Origin: Gymnorhina tibicen
Taxonomy: Eukaryota; Chordata; Aves; Passeriformes; Artamidae
Assembly (NCBI GenBank): GCA_013399875.1
Contig: VXAZ01018984.1
Location: 8,396,206-8,460,205 of the forward strand
Reading direction: 5' to 3'
Length of the DNA: 64,000 nucleotides
The position numbers and the translations under genes were made by a program. The notes under the pieces were generated by a model that did not search any database, had not been told where the DNA came from, and saw only the letters and a list, made by a program, of their open reading frames with translations. This document shows, piece after piece, positions 21,931-34,298 of the stretch (position 1 is its first letter; the number at the start of each line of letters is the position of its first letter).

Positions 21931-23186
21931 CTCTTCATGTCAGATGGCCTAGCAGAGAAGCAAGAACAGAACTGGAAATTTACCAGATATCTACAGTGCT
22001 TCAAAACAGAGACACCACTACAATTACTAAGTCAAGTGTGTTCCTTTGCACAGTATAAAAGAGAGAGGCTCCAGGCGAAATGAGTTGCATCAGGATGTGA
22101 TTAGTTTTTTTAGATGTGTTAATTACTGGAAAACATGTTTGTCTGCTGCTTGGCAAATGCAGCTCACAGACTACAGGTGCAACCATTTCTTTCTCTAAAG
22201 AGAAAAATTTTGACAATCCCAGCTTTTTCAGGCACGTTTTAGGTGAGTGGCAGAGCTTGGCTACTCCATTTTCCAATTTTGTACCCAGATTTATTACTTG
22301 TTATGCTCCATTGTGTATATGATAAAACTGCACAGTATTATATACTATGAATTTGGAGTACATGTCTACAAAGTTAATGTAAGAAGAGAGAATGAGATCG
22401 TAGCAGGATTTTCTTCCCTTTTGTCCCTGTTCGTGATTTGGTGTGGTCATTTGAGAGCAAGGAATGGCATTTTTTCAAAGAGCACGTGTTATCTGAGATT
22501 CATGACAGTGATTTAGGAGCCAAAGGGAAGAAAACCCCAAACCTTGAATCTTACTTTTCAGTTTTTTAGAGACAAGCAAATGCTACTGATTTAGTCTGAT
22601 TTACTGATTTACTGTCTGTTTCCCTTCTTTAGGAGTGTCCATAGAGTTTTTTTTCCATAAGCATCTATAGCAGCTCCAGAGTGCTGGACTTGCTACACCA
22701 CTCACACATGGCTCCTGTTTCCTGGCTGCCTCTAGCCCACTCAGCCTTGTGTTAGCAAATAGTTGCTGGCAGCTGGAAGGCACTTAAAAGCATAAGAATA
22801 GTAAATTTTTAAGGTGCAGTTGTAAGGGAGTAGGCAGCTATACAGAGAGGGCTCGAGATGGCTTAGGCTGAAACATTCCAGCAGGTGAGTGTGGTGGAAG
22901 AGCCTAATTCTTACTGTGGGAGAACTCTGTACACAAAGACATGTCTAGTCAAGAGTAGTGAAATGATGTAAAGAACTGGGAATTTTGGCTGATGATCAGC
23001 AAGTCTCTCTGCCTGTTGTAGTAGACAGTGGAATGTTTTGGTCTGTCAAGGAAGCAGCGGAAACTATTGTTTGAGTTGTCTAAAGCAAAGCTAAACAAAT
23101 TTCTAATGAACACACCGTAAGGAGTAACCAAGTATTTGGAGTGGTGATGCACTTTTAAGCTTATGATTTTTTTTCCATCCATGAAC

Positions 23187-23217
23187 TAAAAAAAAAAACC
23201 AAAACCAAAACCAACTC
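23187..23217. repeat. A-rich / (CCAAAA)n low-complexity tract
   Basis: A run of A followed by repeated CCAAAA units. Simple sequence only. Confidence 0.85.
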
Positions 23218-23869
23218 CACAAGGAGTTTACCAAAAATACTTGACATTTTAAAAGCCTTTATAGCTTTACTGTAAGCATGTTTTTGTAAATGTTTGTAGG
23301 TTTTATTTTTTATTTATATTTACTGTGAAATGTCAGGAGTAGTGCTTCCTAAACAATTACAGATAAGTTTCTAAATTAAAGAAATGGTTGTGTTCAGAAT
23401 AGCTTTTTGCCAAACATACGAAGTAAGCTGTTAGGGTTTTTTTCTTTGTCCTCCTTTACCTCATTTCCCCAGTGTGTTTTATAAAGAAAGGGGATCATGA
23501 GGAACAAATTAAAACCATCCAGAATTACTGAATTATTGAAAAATTTCATTTCTAGGGGAAAAAGATCTATCTGGTGTCTTTGAGTTGGTTTTTGGGGCGA
23601 AGATGTTGGGGACTTTTTGGAGGTGGAGAGCAGGAAGATCTTTAAAACTATTTAAAATTATTTCTCTTTTTTTTGGTTAGTCATGGCTTAAAAATACTGA
23701 AAGATGGTGGTGGTGGGTGGACCTCAGTGCCCAGACTTGCAGGCATTTAGCCACCTTCTTAGCGCTATTAAATCTGTTCAGGTGAGTTCATTGCAAAGCC
23801 AGGTGTGTATAAAGACAGGAGGGGGCTGATTTACCTTCCACCAACAAACCTGCCATCTAAGCAGTGTTT

Positions 23870-23905
23870 TTCCAATTTCTAACTGGTGAAATTCCAATTT
23901 CTAAC
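23870..23905. repeat. Two-copy direct repeat of TTCCAATTTCTAAC, period 22
   Basis: Identical 14-base copies at 23870-23883 and 23892-23905 separated by TGGTGAAA; a short local duplication. Confidence 0.9.
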
Positions 23906-24829
23906 AGCCCTGTACACCTGTCCTGTCCGACACTGACAGCACCTCAGTTCCAGTTTCATTCCATACAGCTTTCGAAGCTATGAACTCAACAGCTTTAAAT
24001 TTACTATTAAATTAGCTTTAATACTTTAAAGTTGTTGACCCTCTTAGCTGATTTTCTAGCTTTCCTCTGTGACTTTCTGAAAGCCAGCTTAACTGGCTTT
24101 AACATACCTTTAAAGAGAAGATTAATGGATCTCATGATCAAATTCAACTTGGAACCACTCAGTGAAAAAATCGAACAGGAAATCTTAAAAGAATGTCAAG
24201 TATGTGGAAAGCTGGCATCCAGCATTATACTCATGAGTCAACAAATCAATGGGGAGTTACAAGTGTCTAAAAATTTTAGGGCAGATTTCAAATTATAAAT
24301 AAACTGTTTGTGGCTTTATGGAGACACTGCATTACCTGAAGAACTTGGGATGCTTTTATTCCAGTTGAACCAGGACCGAGCAATCAATTTGAAAACTTCA
24401 AGCAAGATTAGAGTTAAAAAGCAGAGCCCAGGAAGGAACCAGCGTTCCCATCTCTGGGAAGTGAAATACCGAGTTTCAGACAGCAGTAGTGCAGAAGAGA
24501 AAAAGCACTGTCAGACTGGACATTGCTCAGGATGAGTTTTGTGTGTATACCCAGGGCAGGCAGCCAGTGTTTGGTCCTGCCTGCCCAGCCTCAGCAAAAT
24601 TAAGCACCAAATCTCTGCTGGGCTCTCTAGAGCAACGGTGTGTCATCTCTCTTATGGAAAATCCAGCCCGCAAGGTAATACAAGAAAATATTCTTCAGGC
24701 TGGTAATAGGCACCAAAACCTGGATGCATGTAAGGAACCAACTTAACTTTTATTTATGCCTCAGCATTGTCCAGGTTTTATGCTATAAATCCATTTTCTG
24801 ACATGGGGCGGAAAATTACTTCAGAGCTT

Positions 24830-25240
24830 TAAGGCGTGCCAGTGCAGGAGGCCGCTGGGACGCGTGAGGGGGGCAGAGACCGCCGCCATTTTAGGGTCTC
24901 TAAGCGGACAAGGCCTTTAGAAAATGGCGGGAAGCTCTGGCTCTGGGGGGACTTGGCCTGGCAATCAGGGCAGAGAAAACTCCCGCCGCTGGGCCGCAGG
25001 CGGCGTAATTCCTGCTGTTCCCCGGGAAAAGTTCCCCCTGTGTAGCCGATGGTCGATGGCGCTGTGGGAGGAGCCTTAGCACATAAAGGCAGTTAAGTGC
25101 GCCGTGACCGGGGCCCGCCATCTCCATTTCTCAGGGGGTGGCAGCTCCTCTGGAGGTTCGGCTCCTCATGCCCCTGCTCGCCTTCTCCCTGCTGTTCTCC
25201 TCGCCCAGCCTCTCTGTTCTCTTTCCTATCCACCTTCGGT
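24830..25240 (+). promoter_or_regulatory. CpG-rich island with plus-strand promoter architecture (candidate solo LTR or lncRNA promoter)
   Basis: This is the most CpG-dense stretch of the window. Reading on the plus strand: CCGCCATTTT (24883-24892) and its exact reverse complement AAAATGGCGG (24921-24930), both YY1-type sites; GGGAGGAGCC; a TATA-like ACATAAAGG near 25081-25089; a third YY1-like CCGCCATCT at 25115-25123, about 30 bases downstream, where YY1 sites often mark initiation; then a pyrimidine-rich leader. The order fits a core promoter starting near 25110 and pointing away from HPGDS. The 8-mer CTCAGCAT occurs at 24760-24767 and 25378-25385, bracketing about 610 bases that begin TG, as an LTR with duplicated target could; but the terminal inverted repeat is weak. 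It could also relate to the missing HPGDS first exon if bidirectional. Confidence 0.5.
24883..24930. promoter_or_regulatory. Inverted pair of YY1-type sites
   Basis: CCGCCATTTT at 24883-24892 and AAAATGGCGG at 24921-24930 are exact reverse complements, 28 bases apart, each matching the YY1 core (AAnATGGCGG). They lie upstream of the TATA-like element in the CpG island. Confidence 0.45.
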
Positions 25241-25344
25241 GGGAACACATCTTTCTTTATCAATATACAGTTCTCAGATATAATATTTCCCGCATTTGTG
25301 CTTTATTTATGCCGAGAAATCTGTTTAAAAAAATCCCTCCATGA
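25168..25344 (+). CDS. Small open frame (58 codons) in the island transcript leader, doubtful
   Basis: The first ATG downstream of the inferred start site opens a 58-codon frame with a hydrophobic N-terminus (MPLLAFSLLFSSPSLSVLF). It resembles a signal peptide by composition, but this is also what CT-rich leader DNA encodes by chance. I recognise no family. Listed only because it is the first ATG of a plausible promoter. Confidence 0.08.
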   Translation: MPLLAFSLLFSSPSLSVLFPIHLRWEHIFLYQYTVLRYNISRICALFMPRNLFKKIPP

Positions 25345-27544
25345 TTCCTTTGCAGTGGAACGCGACAATGACAGATACTCAGCATGTGAATTCCGAGAAA
25401 AAATTTTTAGAAGGCGGCACAACATTTTTCTGTATAAGGTTATTAGTATTTGAGGTGACAAGCGGCAGAGAGCTTTCCCTGAGCTGGGGGGTTAAGGAGG
25501 GAAAAAACACCTAAGTTGAGCTATATGTTCACATGTGTCCGAAGTCCTAACAAAGGGCTTGCGGTGCAAAGTCCCCTGTAACTGCACTTTGTGTTGCAAG
25601 AAATTAAGGGGGTTTTTGCCTTGAGATTTCATCATTGTTAGAGAATGTAAAAAAGCCCAGCTGTTCCCTCCAGGAAGCAAGACCAGTAGGGTTGAGGTAA
25701 GGTTCATCTGGGTGTTTCTAAAAATTTGGACTTGAACTGTGTTCTTGGAAAAGATGACGCATTGCACTGTATTTATATTTATTTAACATGAGGGTTCTTC
25801 ATTAATTTAGGACTTGCTTATGGAAAGCACCATGGTTAGTGCCTGACACAGTGCTGCCCCAGCCGTGGGCCTGCCAAAAAGGGGAAGCTGGAGGTCTTTG
25901 TCTGCCAGGTGTCATCGTCCTCTCTTGAATTGCAACCAGAGCATGACGCTGATTCAGGAGTGATAATTCAGTCAATAGATACCTCTTTATTTTACTGTAA
26001 AATTAAGCTTTTATACCAATTCAGAGTGTTTGAGTTGCTGGAGCTGATTATATATTCCATTTTCAATGTTTTACAGGATGAAAGTATAAAAACAAATCAG
26101 CTTCCACTCACATAAGCCTACAGGTATCTTTCTGCCAAGAAGAATCTTGCTTTATGAAGTGAGAAATGAAGTTTGTGCCTTCTCTAAGCACTATTCTATC
26201 CAAAGGTGAGAAGTTTTGTGGACATTTTTCTTTCTTTTGTTTTTTTCTAGTGCTGTTTCCAAAGCATTTGCTGTTCCTTTATGAAATATTTCTGCACAGT
26301 TGACCTGAAAAGCAAATAAGTTTTGAAGCAGATGCACACCCAGCAGCCTGATTTGGGTGTTCTACAGGGGTAGATGGGGCACGGCAATTTCACCCAATCC
26401 TTATATTTACTCATATATTTCTGCCACATATGCAGTTTGAAGTCTTAAAATTAGTGTCAGCTGAATGTTTTCCATTAATGCTAACACTGGGATTTCAGAG
26501 GGAAAACTCCTCCTTTTCTTCCTTATTCCCAGTGACATAGCCAAGTGGTGCTAATGTCAGCTAGGATACTCAATTTAGAAAAGGAAAGGAGAGGAGCTGG
26601 CTGGGTTTCTGTATATACAGACTAAAGTCTTTACACATTAAAGGAGAAATCTTTCTTAGGGTGTCATCTCAGGAGTGACTTGACTTACCCAAGTATGAAG
26701 CATGGATTTTTGGTTCTGTTCCTTAGGGCTTGGGGAGAGTTGTGTTACTTACGGAGTACAACATAAAATCTTTAACCAGGAAAGAGACTTAGTCTGCCTT
26801 GCTTCACCATCAGAAACATTAGTAAATTCCATTTTCCCCATCTAGCTTATTGTCCTTCTCATATGTGTGAATTCCTTATCTCTGTGACTGGAGAGCTGAG
26901 CATTAAAGCAGCTTTCTCCCTCCTCAATTTTAAAAAGATGTTTTACCTGTCCAAGTGAGTCTTTCTGCCTTTATTTGTTAAAATTTTCAGATTTCAGAGG
27001 AAGGAACCAGAGAGACAAGACTCAAAATAGTTACTGCAGAAAGCAAGCAAAGAAAAGCTTTGACAGCTGTAACTTTATAAACCGCACAGCTGCACAAGGT
27101 AGGAAAGATAAAAAATGTTAATGTGCAGTATTTCTTCCTTTTTATTTAACCAGCATAACAGTTCGTTCTGGGGAAAGGCATAATTGTTTACATTTTCCTG
27201 TTTGAGCAGTGCTGACAAGATGGAAGCCATCTGAGAAGCAGCCTTGCCCTGCCTGCGGGTGTCGTGCTGCTCTCCTCCTGGTTACAGATTGAATTGGTTG
27301 CTGCAGGAATGCCTTCACTTTTTTTCTCTTGGGTGAAAAATCATTCTCTCTGAGACTCTCTGTGTTAATATTTTCTGTCTACATTTTGAGCTGAAATTAC
27401 AGAGAGAAATAGTGAAGTATTTGTCCTTTTTTTGGAGAGTAAAGTTTGATGCTGAGAAATCCACTCGTGCCAGCAAGAACCAGCCCTGAAGTGGCTGTGG
27501 GCCACCTTCTGACTCCTCGCTGGCAAGGAAGGTTGGCAACTCTG

Positions 27545-27568
27545 CCTGGCAAAGGCCCTGGCAAAGGC
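27545..27568. repeat. 12-bp tandem duplication of CCTGGCAAAGGC
   Basis: Two identical adjacent copies, 27545-27556 and 27557-27568. Confidence 0.9.
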
Positions 27569-30376
27569 AATCCGAGCTGTTTATCCGGATGTATGTAACA
27601 GTAAGAGAACTAACTTATGGCTTCGCCTGGGAAAAACTGAGGGGTATGTGATGTGCTCCCTGAATGGGGAAGGTAATGACCTTGGGATTCTTGTTAAAAA
27701 ACAGAGAATTAAAGAATCAGGTGGTCTTCTCTTGCTGTCCAGCAAAAAAAAAGGAAAAATGCTCATTTTCTTGAGCATAAACTTCTCCTGCTTTTAGCAC
27801 AGGTTCAAAATTATTAGAGATTTAAGAGGTATTTTCAGCCTTTGAAAACCAAGAAGAGTAACGATTTGATGGTTTGTTTGGGGTTTTTTTTCTGCCAAAA
27901 GATGTTTTTATTAATTATTTTTTTAGCAAAGAAGTAAGAAATTTTCTGCCCATCTTTTGAGGAGAAGGATTAGAGAATATTGGCAGATTAATGGAAAGAC
28001 TGCAAGACTTCCAATGGAAGATTTCCACAGCAGTCTGTGTTTTGACAGAAAATAAAATTAAAAACTCTAAGTAATTCTATTTTCTGTCAGCTCTCAGTCT
28101 GATATAAGCTCTCTTTCTGAAAATTGATGGTCTCTTGTCCCACTCTGGCCCAGTTACAGAAAATAAGCATTTGAATTTGATCTCTTCTATTTATAAGCCA
28201 GAGAGCAATCTGAACCTCGGAGAGAAAAGAGAAAAAAATCTGTGCACCCTTTTCTGTTTACTACAGAAATCATGTGAAGTAAATGTTTCTGCAATTAGAT
28301 GCAGGGTTGAGTTTTGAAATAACAAATTCCAAATATAATGGTTGTGGCCTGCTACTTCTTAGCATGATTTTCAAGGTTAGATACATGGATCACTTAGAGG
28401 ATAGTATAGATAGAAAATCTTTTTTAGAAGGATTTTGCATGTGCATGCACCTGGTGTGCGGCTTATTTGCGACCTGTGAGGGAAATCAGCGTCCTAAAAT
28501 GAGAAGAGGTTTTAAGGCATTACTGTGAGAGTACTGAGTAGTACTAATGGTTATGAGTATGACCTGATGAGTAAAACTCTACTGTCTGAGCAAAGCCTGA
28601 TCTGTCAGTATGTGAGCTTAAAAAGAAGGAGTTGTAGGAGGCCTTAAAGCAATTATCTCTCTGAGGAAGCTTCAGGCTTGTTTTGCTGATGTGGAAAATC
28701 AGAACTCTAGAAAAATCCTTTAAGAACACAGGAAAAAAACCCACTTTTTTTTTGCTAAATTTTTTTTAGAAAAATAACCACAATGTATCAGTGAAAGAGG
28801 AGGATAAGAAAAATATGAAAGGGGTTTTTTTGAAAGTGGGAGTCCAGTGTGAGTGGGCAGTGAACGGGTGTCCACTGTCAAGACTTGTTGAAGGAGAGTG
28901 CCAGGGCCCACTGGGTTTCCCACTGGGCTGAGTTTGTGATTGCCCCTCAGGCAACTGCAATCAAACAGATAATAATTAATTCAGATATCTGAAGTTCACC
29001 CCGTTTTGTTTGAACTGAAGTGTATGAGGGAGCTCTCACATGTCAGCAGGATTAAGGAGGCAGTGAAGTGGTGATGGACAGGGCTTTGCTCAGCCACCTT
29101 AGTAGCATGTCCTCAGTCTGCCTGGTTTGCCACATCTTCCCTTTAGGGCCTGAGTATCTGTGGTGACTTTTCTTTCTGATCCTCATGCTTTGGATTTGCA
29201 TCTACTTGGTCCCAGTTTTATGTAGATAACTTTTAAAATTGTTTTGTGCAGCATCCTTTAGATGAATAAATTGCACACCCAAGACCATGAAATACTAATA
29301 AATAAAATTGCAAGAGATCTCAGGAAAGATGCAAAGGAGTGGTTAGGATAATTTCTCAGGAAAAACTACTTAAGTCTTTTATTTCCACGTCAGATGTTTT
29401 AAGAATTCCCAGAATTTTATGGTAGAACAAAAGCCTAAATAAGCTGAATGCTTGCCAACCCTGTCGTTCCTGTGAAATTCATGCCTTGCATCTCTCTCTC
29501 TCTGCAATCTTCAAATGAATCAGCACGACCTCGCAATATTCCTATAAAGCTCAGAGCTCCACTGTTCCGTATTTAGTTGGCTCTCCAAAGCCAGCTGCTT
29601 TTTCCAGGATGAATCCTGTCCATTTTCTGACCTCTCCAGCTTGTCCAGCACAATAATTTGTGTAACAACTGTCTTGGCCACCTAACGTCTTTTCTCAGAT
29701 GTGAAAAAGTGGTCTTTTTTTCTATCCCAGCCACGTGTGGACGTGTGTGTATATGTGCAAGGGGGAGTACAAGCACCAAATCTTTCCCCTTGCTTGTCTA
29801 AACTACTTGGCTCTTGACCTGTTGCATGTTGTGAATATACTGTATAATTTGCTAAAAAAATCCCAAAATTACAGGCATGAAAGAATTAGATAGGCTTTTA
29901 AGCACTGTATATGATCCCTGTAGCAGGTACAGGTTTGACTGGAAAAGGTTTTATTCACTTTGCAGAGTTCTCCAGTACCACCTGCTACATGTCCTGGTCA
30001 CAAATTCCTTGTGTCCTCCTGCTCTGCCCTGCAGTGCCTGGCATAGACCACCATGTCCGGGAGGCACCAGTACAGATCTCAAGTATTTTCAGATATTTTG
30101 AAATTATTTCTTTCTTGAGAGAACCAGCACTGCCAAATGTGGACCTACAGCTCTGAGCAACACCCAACCAGAAGCCTGGGGATCACCTAGATTTGGCCAT
30201 AAGTGATAAATGTCCAGGACTCTTGAGTTAGGGTCACAAACTTCTCAGTATGTAAAACCCGAACCTGTGTGTTCCTACACTTAAGCAGAAAGCACTTTCT
30301 GAGAGGCAGTTTGCAGCCAGCTGTTCATGGAAACCGCAGCTAGTCTAGCTCTGCGGCAGTCCCAGTTGCTGTATAG

Positions 30377-30455
30377 GACTTTTGGCTGAGACAAAAGTCT
30401 CCCTTTGGCTGAGACATACAGTTACACGTCACACATTCCTTTTTGTTACACGTCA
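30377..30455. repeat. Cluster of paired short repeats (TTTGGCTGAGACA twice, GTTACACGTCA twice)
   Basis: TTTGGCTGAGACA at 30381-30393 and 30404-30416; GTTACACGTCA at 30421-30431 and 30445-30455, with spacings of 23 and 24 bases. A GACTTTTG/CAAAAGTC inverted repeat (30377-30384 with 30392-30399) overlaps the first. CGTCA is half of a CRE site. Confidence 0.8.
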
Positions 30456-32673
30456 GCTAAACTAAGGTTGTGAGACAGCGTAAACTTTTGTTTGCCTTCC
30501 CTCCTTGCATCTGCTATGAATACAAAGCATAGTACACTTTGTCTGGTATCACTGAATATCCTTGTTTTCTCTCTTTTTCCATTTCATGCTTATTCTTTAC
30601 TAAGTCATTCCAGCAATATTTTTAGTTACTTCTAAAGAGATTCAAAATTAGGCATTTCAGTTTATCTCAGTTCATTGTTGTAGCTTGTTTTATGGGAGTT
30701 TTAGCAGATTGACTCGAGATTAAACAAGGTTCTTCAAAGTGGTGGCACTTTGAAATGTATACGTGGGATTTGGCAGATTTTTTCCCCTTCTTTTTTCTTC
30801 CTCCCCTTCTTGGACTAACTGTTAAAAGGGTAAAAAAATCACCTGTCTGAGATTTGCAGCATATATGATAAGTCTCCAGCAGGTGTGAATAAGCATAGCT
30901 TTTTGTGGCAGGGCATGCCCCCTGCTAGCTCAACACCAGCCACGTCAGTGGCTCCTGGGCAGTGTAATTACTTTCTGGTGAGATTTCGATCAAAGGTGTT
31001 TTGAAAATGAGCACCAACTTCAATTGCTTCTGCTTTCCAGCTGCTCAGGACAAGGTTGTGTGGGACAGACAGCAATGAGAAATGTTAGGAGCAAACCCTT
31101 GGAGCAGCAGAGCATGGTGGTCAGTGGCACAGGAGTGTGCTGCGCTGGCTAACGTGCTTGCTCATGCACAAACCCAGAACTCTTAAGAATTACCTTGTGT
31201 ATATTTTCAGCTTAAAATCTGGAGAGCTTCTGTCTCATTTCTATACAAGTAGATTTGACTGTGTGCCTGGGCATGTGTGCATCTGCAGCAGGGAGTAATT
31301 TACACAATGTGTGCATTTTTAGGGAGAGGTGGATTCTATTTTGGATTAAAGAAAACAAAAGAATGGACAAAAGTAAACTTAAAATAAGACCTCTGTGTCT
31401 TTTTTTCTTTACAAACGTTGCAACTTTTAAGTATAACAGTACTAGCGTTTACAAACAGTTCTAAGGAGTACAGAAGCCCAGGAAAGATACTTTATAGCTA
31501 CAGTTTGTTTGCCTGGATAGTCCGAAATGAACAGTGAACAAGAGATGGCTTTTAACAGAGGAAATGTGTGTGGGAGGATTATGTATATGGGAAAACGACA
31601 TCAGTTAGGATTGAAGAAATAAAGCCTTTAGTGGCTTCAGAGTATCATTTTGAAGTAAAAGACAAATATCAACAGCAAAAAACCCTGCAACTTTTGATAA
31701 GGAGAAAAACTGAGTGGATGGAAGCAAATGCAAGGAATTTTTTTCTCTATAGAATGATGGTGGGAATTAGGACTAGAGTATGTTAATCCATTGGTTTAGA
31801 AGACAGGAATTTGAAAAATGAACAGAACAGTGCACAAAAATGACCCAGAATAATTGGTTGGTGCTGCTTAATATTCATCTAATTTCTCTGTCATTAGCCT
31901 AGATTTAACTTGGTTATGTAAGGGAAGGCATTTTAGTCAGCCATTACATCTAGTGGAATATTGGTTTGAAATGGGTTTTCACTCACTGAAAACTCTCTGC
32001 AGAATGCCCAGAGCCTCCTCACTCTGATTTCTTCGCTGATGAGGTTGTCTTTTCTTTGGTAAGTACCCTGACACGTAGCCTGATTATCGAAGTAGCTGAG
32101 TACTGACTGCACAAGGCACTGATGAGGAACAGGGGCTTGCTTCTACAACAGGCCAGTGATCTATCTGTCTGTTTGCCGCTGGAAAAGCAGTTCATAATTT
32201 TTGGTAAAGTCTGGTTTTAGCCATGCGTGGGATTGTACAGATGCCCTAAGTGCAGCAGGCAATTTAAGGATGCCTGTAAGAAGCAAAGAAGGTGCATAGA
32301 TGGAATACTTGAGTTACACTTGCAGCCACCGTATGGAGCTCCTCACTTCCGGCAGCACCACTCAGAGAGTCAGGCTGAATAAACCGAACAAAACTCTAAA
32401 AATTAATTACTCCCAGGACTTGCTCTACACGCAGCATAATGTGACAGACTGCCCTCCCACGGAGCCACTGTCACGGTAGCCTAGGGAGGGCAGAGTAGGA
32501 TCGGAAGCAGCAAGGGGAAAGAGAGGAGCCAGGCTGCAGCAGTAGCAAAGCTGAAACAGAACTCACTCACTCGGTGCAGTGATACGTGGTCCCTTCCTCG
32601 GTGCACAGGAGCTCCTCTGAGTGGCGACCCGACCTCGACCTCAGAGCAGAAGACTGATGTACTCGAGCAGGGG

Positions 32674-32697
32674 TTGTTAATATGCTTGTTAATATGC
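32674..32697. repeat. 12-bp tandem duplication of TTGTTAATATGC
   Basis: Two identical adjacent copies ending in ATATGCAAA, close to a POU octamer (ATGCAAAT). They sit at the edge of a locally GC-richer stretch (32460-32770). Confidence 0.9.
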
Positions 32698-33066
32698 AAA
32701 CCACTCCCTCCCCATGTCCGCCTACACGCCTCTCTTTCACCCCCGTCTCACATCCACGGCAACGCATCATTCATGCTAAGAAGCAAGTCTGCTGACTTGG
32801 AGCTAGCAGAACATCCTGAGCACTGGAGTTTCTTGGCTTGCATTCAAAGCAAATTTTAAGTGATAAAGTGCCCTGTGAATCTATATAATAATAATAAACA
32901 CAGGCACTGAGGAGCTGAGTCAGATGGGTGTTTTTTCTAAAAGTAAAAAGTGTGGAACAAGCCAAGTAATGTCTTTCATAGATTATTTCTAACTAATGTG
33001 AACCCCCACAGTATTTGATCTAATTATAGAACAATGCCTCAAATAGCTGCTAATGGAGAGTCAGAT

Positions 33067-33215
33067 ATAAAACCAAAAAAAACACCCCCAAAACCTCCAC
33101 CATGACCAATAAAAAACCCCCAACTCCTAAGCCTTTTACATAAAGAACCAAGTGTGATTTAAGTTGGTGTTTTTTGGGTTTTGGTTGGTTTTGGTGGGTG
33201 GGTTTTTTTGCTATC
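33067..33215. repeat. Imperfect inverted pair of A/C-rich and G/T-rich tracts
   Basis: An A/C-rich tract at about 33067-33125 faces a G/T-rich tract at about 33165-33215. They are roughly complementary and could pair imperfectly around a 40-base spacer; base composition alone may explain it. Confidence 0.5.
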
Positions 33216-34252
33216 AGGGAAGAAGGATTTGTGCAAACTGTGTCCATGAATAATGCATTAGTAGTTAGAGCTGTCATGTTGCTGCTTCTCATCTGTAGTG
33301 GATGTTGTGCTTTTCTGTTTGTTTTTCATTCTCCTTTTCATTGTACTTTGGCCTTAGCAAAGTCCATTCGATGTTGCTGTGCTTTGCTCTCCTCTGAGCG
33401 CGGGACCAGAACGCAGCAGCATTCGAGCAAAGTTTTTTGATGCTGTAGTCCGATGTGCACCACCCAAATCTGCTCTGAGGCCTCCTTCACTTTGTATCAA
33501 TACTAATTGTGAGTGTTCCCTGTGGGTGCAGGAAGTGGTGCTAACCAAAGCACTCTCTCCTGGGATGAGAAGGTGACAGATCCTTTTGGCTCACACTCTT
33601 AATCATTTGCCGCAGGTCAACTCATTTTCATGTAATACATGTTTTTCCCTGATGTCAACAGCTGAGTTTTCACAAACCAGCAGCCTTTACAGCTAAGAAA
33701 AAGTTTAAAAAAAGAACCCCAAAGTGCCTTCTAATTGGGACTGATGTACACTGAGTAACAAGCCAAATTGCTGAGGCTTACCTTATTTGTAAGTAATTTT
33801 GTACTCCATGCTTTTAGATTTGCCTTGGCTCCAGATTGATACTTTAATATTCCTTTTCTCCAGAATGTCAACATGGAGAGAGTGGTTTTGAGTGCATCCC
33901 AATAAAGAAAGTTTAAAGTGCTAAATTTTATCACTTTTTAATTGTTGATTTTTGATAAAGTAGCCTGTACAGGGTAAAAGAGTTCCTTCAGTTGCAGAGA
34001 AGCAGTTTGAGACTTTTTCCTCATTTCATTAGCAGAAAACTGAAGGAATGTTTATGGTTCTCAAGCAAAGAGAATTTGAAACAAACTTACTTTACAAACG
34101 TTTGCAAATTTTGAGCAACTAGGAACTTTTATGTATTTTAAGTTGGAGCAGAGAGTGGAACACAGCAGTATGTGGTTGGAAAGGAAAGCAGAAGGTATTA
34201 TTCTCCAGGAATAATTTTCAACAAAGAGCAGTTTACTCCTACCCTGGCAAGG

Positions 34253-34298
34253 TTACCAGTAAAAATACATGGTAATGCATTAGTAAGCACACTGGTAA
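34253..34298. repeat. Nested inverted repeats centred near 34276
   Basis: Outer arms TTACCAGT (34253-34260) and ACTGGTAA (34291-34298) are exact reverse complements; inside lies the perfect 10-bp palindrome TAATGCATTA (34273-34282), a homeodomain/POU-like site. Confidence 0.85.

Larger units (their letters stand above)
20467..24759. other. HPGDS upstream region, no coding sequence recognised
   Basis: It must contain, or lead to, the unseen HPGDS 5' untranslated exon. It contains an imperfect short tandem duplication near 21890-21930 (ATTATTAGTGAATGGAGA twice), a 22-bp-period duplication at 23870-23905 and a (CCAAAA)n tract near 23187-23217. The 88-codon open frame at 24032-24298 looks unremarkable. 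Confidence 0.6.

Noticed and set aside
24768..25381. Confident call of a complete solo LTR
   Set aside because: Flanking CTCAGCAT repeats and TG/CA ends fit, but terminal inverted repeats are weak and no polyadenylation signal or primer-binding site is seen on the plus strand; kept only as a candidate.
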